NCBI GenBank assembly: GCA_002451015.1
Contig: DKBB01000152.1
Span: 1 to 12,318, forward strand
Source of the DNA: Acidobacteria bacterium UBA6911
GTDB taxonomy: Bacteria > Acidobacteriota > UBA6911
Reading direction: 5' to 3'
DNA: 12,318 nucleotides
Positions within the stretch are counted from its first letter, which is position 1, and every line of letters begins with the position of its first letter. The translations under genes were made by a program, and so were the position numbers. Positions 11,306 to 12,318 of the stretch are shown piece by piece. The notes beneath the pieces were generated by a model. That model ran no database searches and had not been told where the DNA came from. It saw only the letters and a program-made list of their open reading frames with translations.

Positions 11306-12318
11306 AGGATCTGTTTCTCGCTCAAGACCTTGATGATAAAAGGTTCCAGATACATGTTCATGACGAATACCCCTCTTCCTCTCTCCTCTATCAATCCGTA
11401 CCGTCGCATGGCCTGAATCATAACTTCCAGGGAGGATTCCTCGAGACCGGTGACGCGAACAAGCTGTTCGATGGTCAATCGTTTATGAAGTGCGAAAACA
11501 GTCAACAAAACCAGCCTGTCTTCGTCGAGTTGTCTGAGGGCTGTAAGACCGGGCGTTTCAGGCGTGGCAATTTCCAGGGTATTGCCGGATACGCTCCGGA
11601 TGTTGCGAAGCCAGGCGTTCAAAGCCATTCCCGGATTGCCTTCGGAGTAGCTGAAGTAGGAATCGAAGAGGGCGGCAATTCTCAATTCGGAAATTCTTTT
11701 TTCGTTTCTTCCATTCCAGCGGAATTGCAGCCCGCTGGATTGGTGGCGACGGAGAATCAGATCCTTCAGATCTTCCGTACTGAAAGGAGAGAGACGGATT
11801 GTACTGATGAATTTCGAGCGGATGGGCTCCAGGGAATCGATCAATGCGAAGGAGTTCGGATTGGTGTTGACGATAAAAAGTATCTTCTCGCTGAAATCGT
11901 CCATTAACCGTGCAAGTATTCGGATGACTCCTGTTCCTTCGCGGCACTGTTCAAACCATAATTCCAGGTCATGAATGACCAGTACGCTTTCATGCGGCAG
12001 GGTTGCAGCGATTTCCGGAAGTGTTCCCGTAAAACCGGTTGCCTGTTCCGCGATTCTCGCAAGATCCTCAACGCGGGCGGATCCTTCATTCGGGGCGAAT
12101 ATATGAACCACGTTTCTTTTCGGGAAAAGCTCGCCTACAATGTGTTTGCAGAAAGCTGTTTTCCCTGCATTCCGTTCGCCAAGAACGAGAATGCCACCCC
12201 TGTACCCGTTATTATAATGGTCTACAGCCAGCTGCATTCGCCTTGCATCTTCATCCCGTTCGATAAAGAACTCCGTTCCGATGCTTGACCGGCTGCTGAA
12301 CAGATTGGTGTAGAAACG
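11302..12318 (-). CDS. AAA-type ATPase with C-terminal winged-helix-like domain, 5' end beyond window
   Basis: 338 C-terminal residues are visible; the frame stays open through the right edge, so the N-terminus is missing. An internal ATG at 12237 would cut off conserved residues (FFIERDEDARR) preceding the nucleotide-binding core, so it is unlikely to be the start. The visible part contains Walker A GERNAGKT, Walker B VLVIHDLELWF, a sensor-like ILFIVNTNP and an arm (IRSKF, IRLSPFSTEDL) typical of AAA/ORC-like or STAND-type P-loop ATPases. The end (about the last 70 residues) reads as a winged-helix domain (LTIEQLVRVTGLEESSLEVMI then a wing-like GLIEERGRG). The missing N-terminus could hold membrane or sensor segments. 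It overlaps the MscS-like gene by four bases, suggesting that the ATPase and channel act together. Confidence 0.8.
   Translation of the reverse strand, partial: RFYTNLFSSRSSIGTEFFIERDEDARRMQLAVDHYNNGYRGGILVLGERNAGKTAFCKHIVGELFPKRNVVHIFAPNEGSARVEDLARIAEQATGFTGTLPEIAATLPHESVLVIHDLELWFEQCREGTGVIRILARLMDDFSEKILFIVNTNPNSFALIDSLEPIRSKFISTIRLSPFSTEDLKDLILRRHQSSGLQFRWNGRNEKRISELRIAALFDSYFSYSEGNPGMALNAWLRNIRSVSGNTLEIATPETPGLTALRQLDEDRLVLLTVFALHKRLTIEQLVRVTGLEESSLEVMIQAMRRYGLIEERGRGVFVMNMYLEPFIIKVLSEKQIL

Noticed and set aside
12237..12237. Internal ATG as the start of the P-loop ATPase
   Set aside because: The frame continues open to the window edge with plausible conserved residues (FFIERDEDARR) upstream of Walker A, so the gene is partial.

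Overview
The window comes from a Gram-negative, probably anaerobic bacterium. It encodes an outer-membrane TonB-dependent receptor, a periplasmic protein with a TonB C-terminal domain, a sigma54 enhancer-binding protein and several protein families common in anaerobes (a NifX/MTH1175-type protein and a DUF4213/DUF364 protein). The TonB-C protein has an N-terminal domain of a kind I associate with Acidobacteriota (including Aminicenantes-like lineages). Desulfobacterota is the main alternative. The assignment is an inference from protein character only.

Left block (1-2089, minus strand): a small secreted Cys/His-rich protein followed by a TonB-dependent receptor that runs off the left edge. 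This looks like an uptake operon for a metal or metal complex.

Central block (2274-8168): this is the most interesting part. It holds a two-gene Fe-S assembly operon (nifU-like, nifS-like; minus), a NifX/MTH1175-like gene followed by a PaaI-type thioesterase (minus), a divergent DUF4213/DUF364 putative metal-chelation protein (plus), a PAS-AAA-Fis sigma54 activator (plus) and a TsaA/TrmO-family protein (plus). Three signals tie it together. First, good -24/-12 (GG-N10-GC) sequences precede the nifU and nifX operons. Second, a repeated palindrome of the form TGCA-N3-TGCA lies upstream of nifU (two copies, 33 bp apart), between nifX and DUF364 (one copy), and at the activator's own promoter (two copies, 31 bp apart, flanking a TATAAT box). 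Third, the activator's PAS domain carries a C-C-x7-C-x3-C cysteine cluster. The proposal is a local regulon in which a redox- or metal-responsive activator controls Fe-S/metal cofactor genes and its own synthesis.

Right block (8211-12318, minus strand): an orphan periplasmic TonB-C protein stands alone. Beyond it is a tightly overlapping operon of an AAA-type ATPase with a winged-helix-like tail (5' end beyond the window), a short MscS-type channel protein and an AGCS-family sodium:alanine/glycine symporter.

Noncoding stretches: 3872-4275 holds a sigma54 promoter inside an inverted repeat, a 5'-leader hairpin, a diverged 23-nt direct repeat, the operator pair and a 13-bp inverted repeat. 5173-5400 is the divergent promoter region. 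2090-2273 and 9063-9243 are mostly unexplained. I see no tRNA, rRNA, CRISPR array or intact transposase gene.
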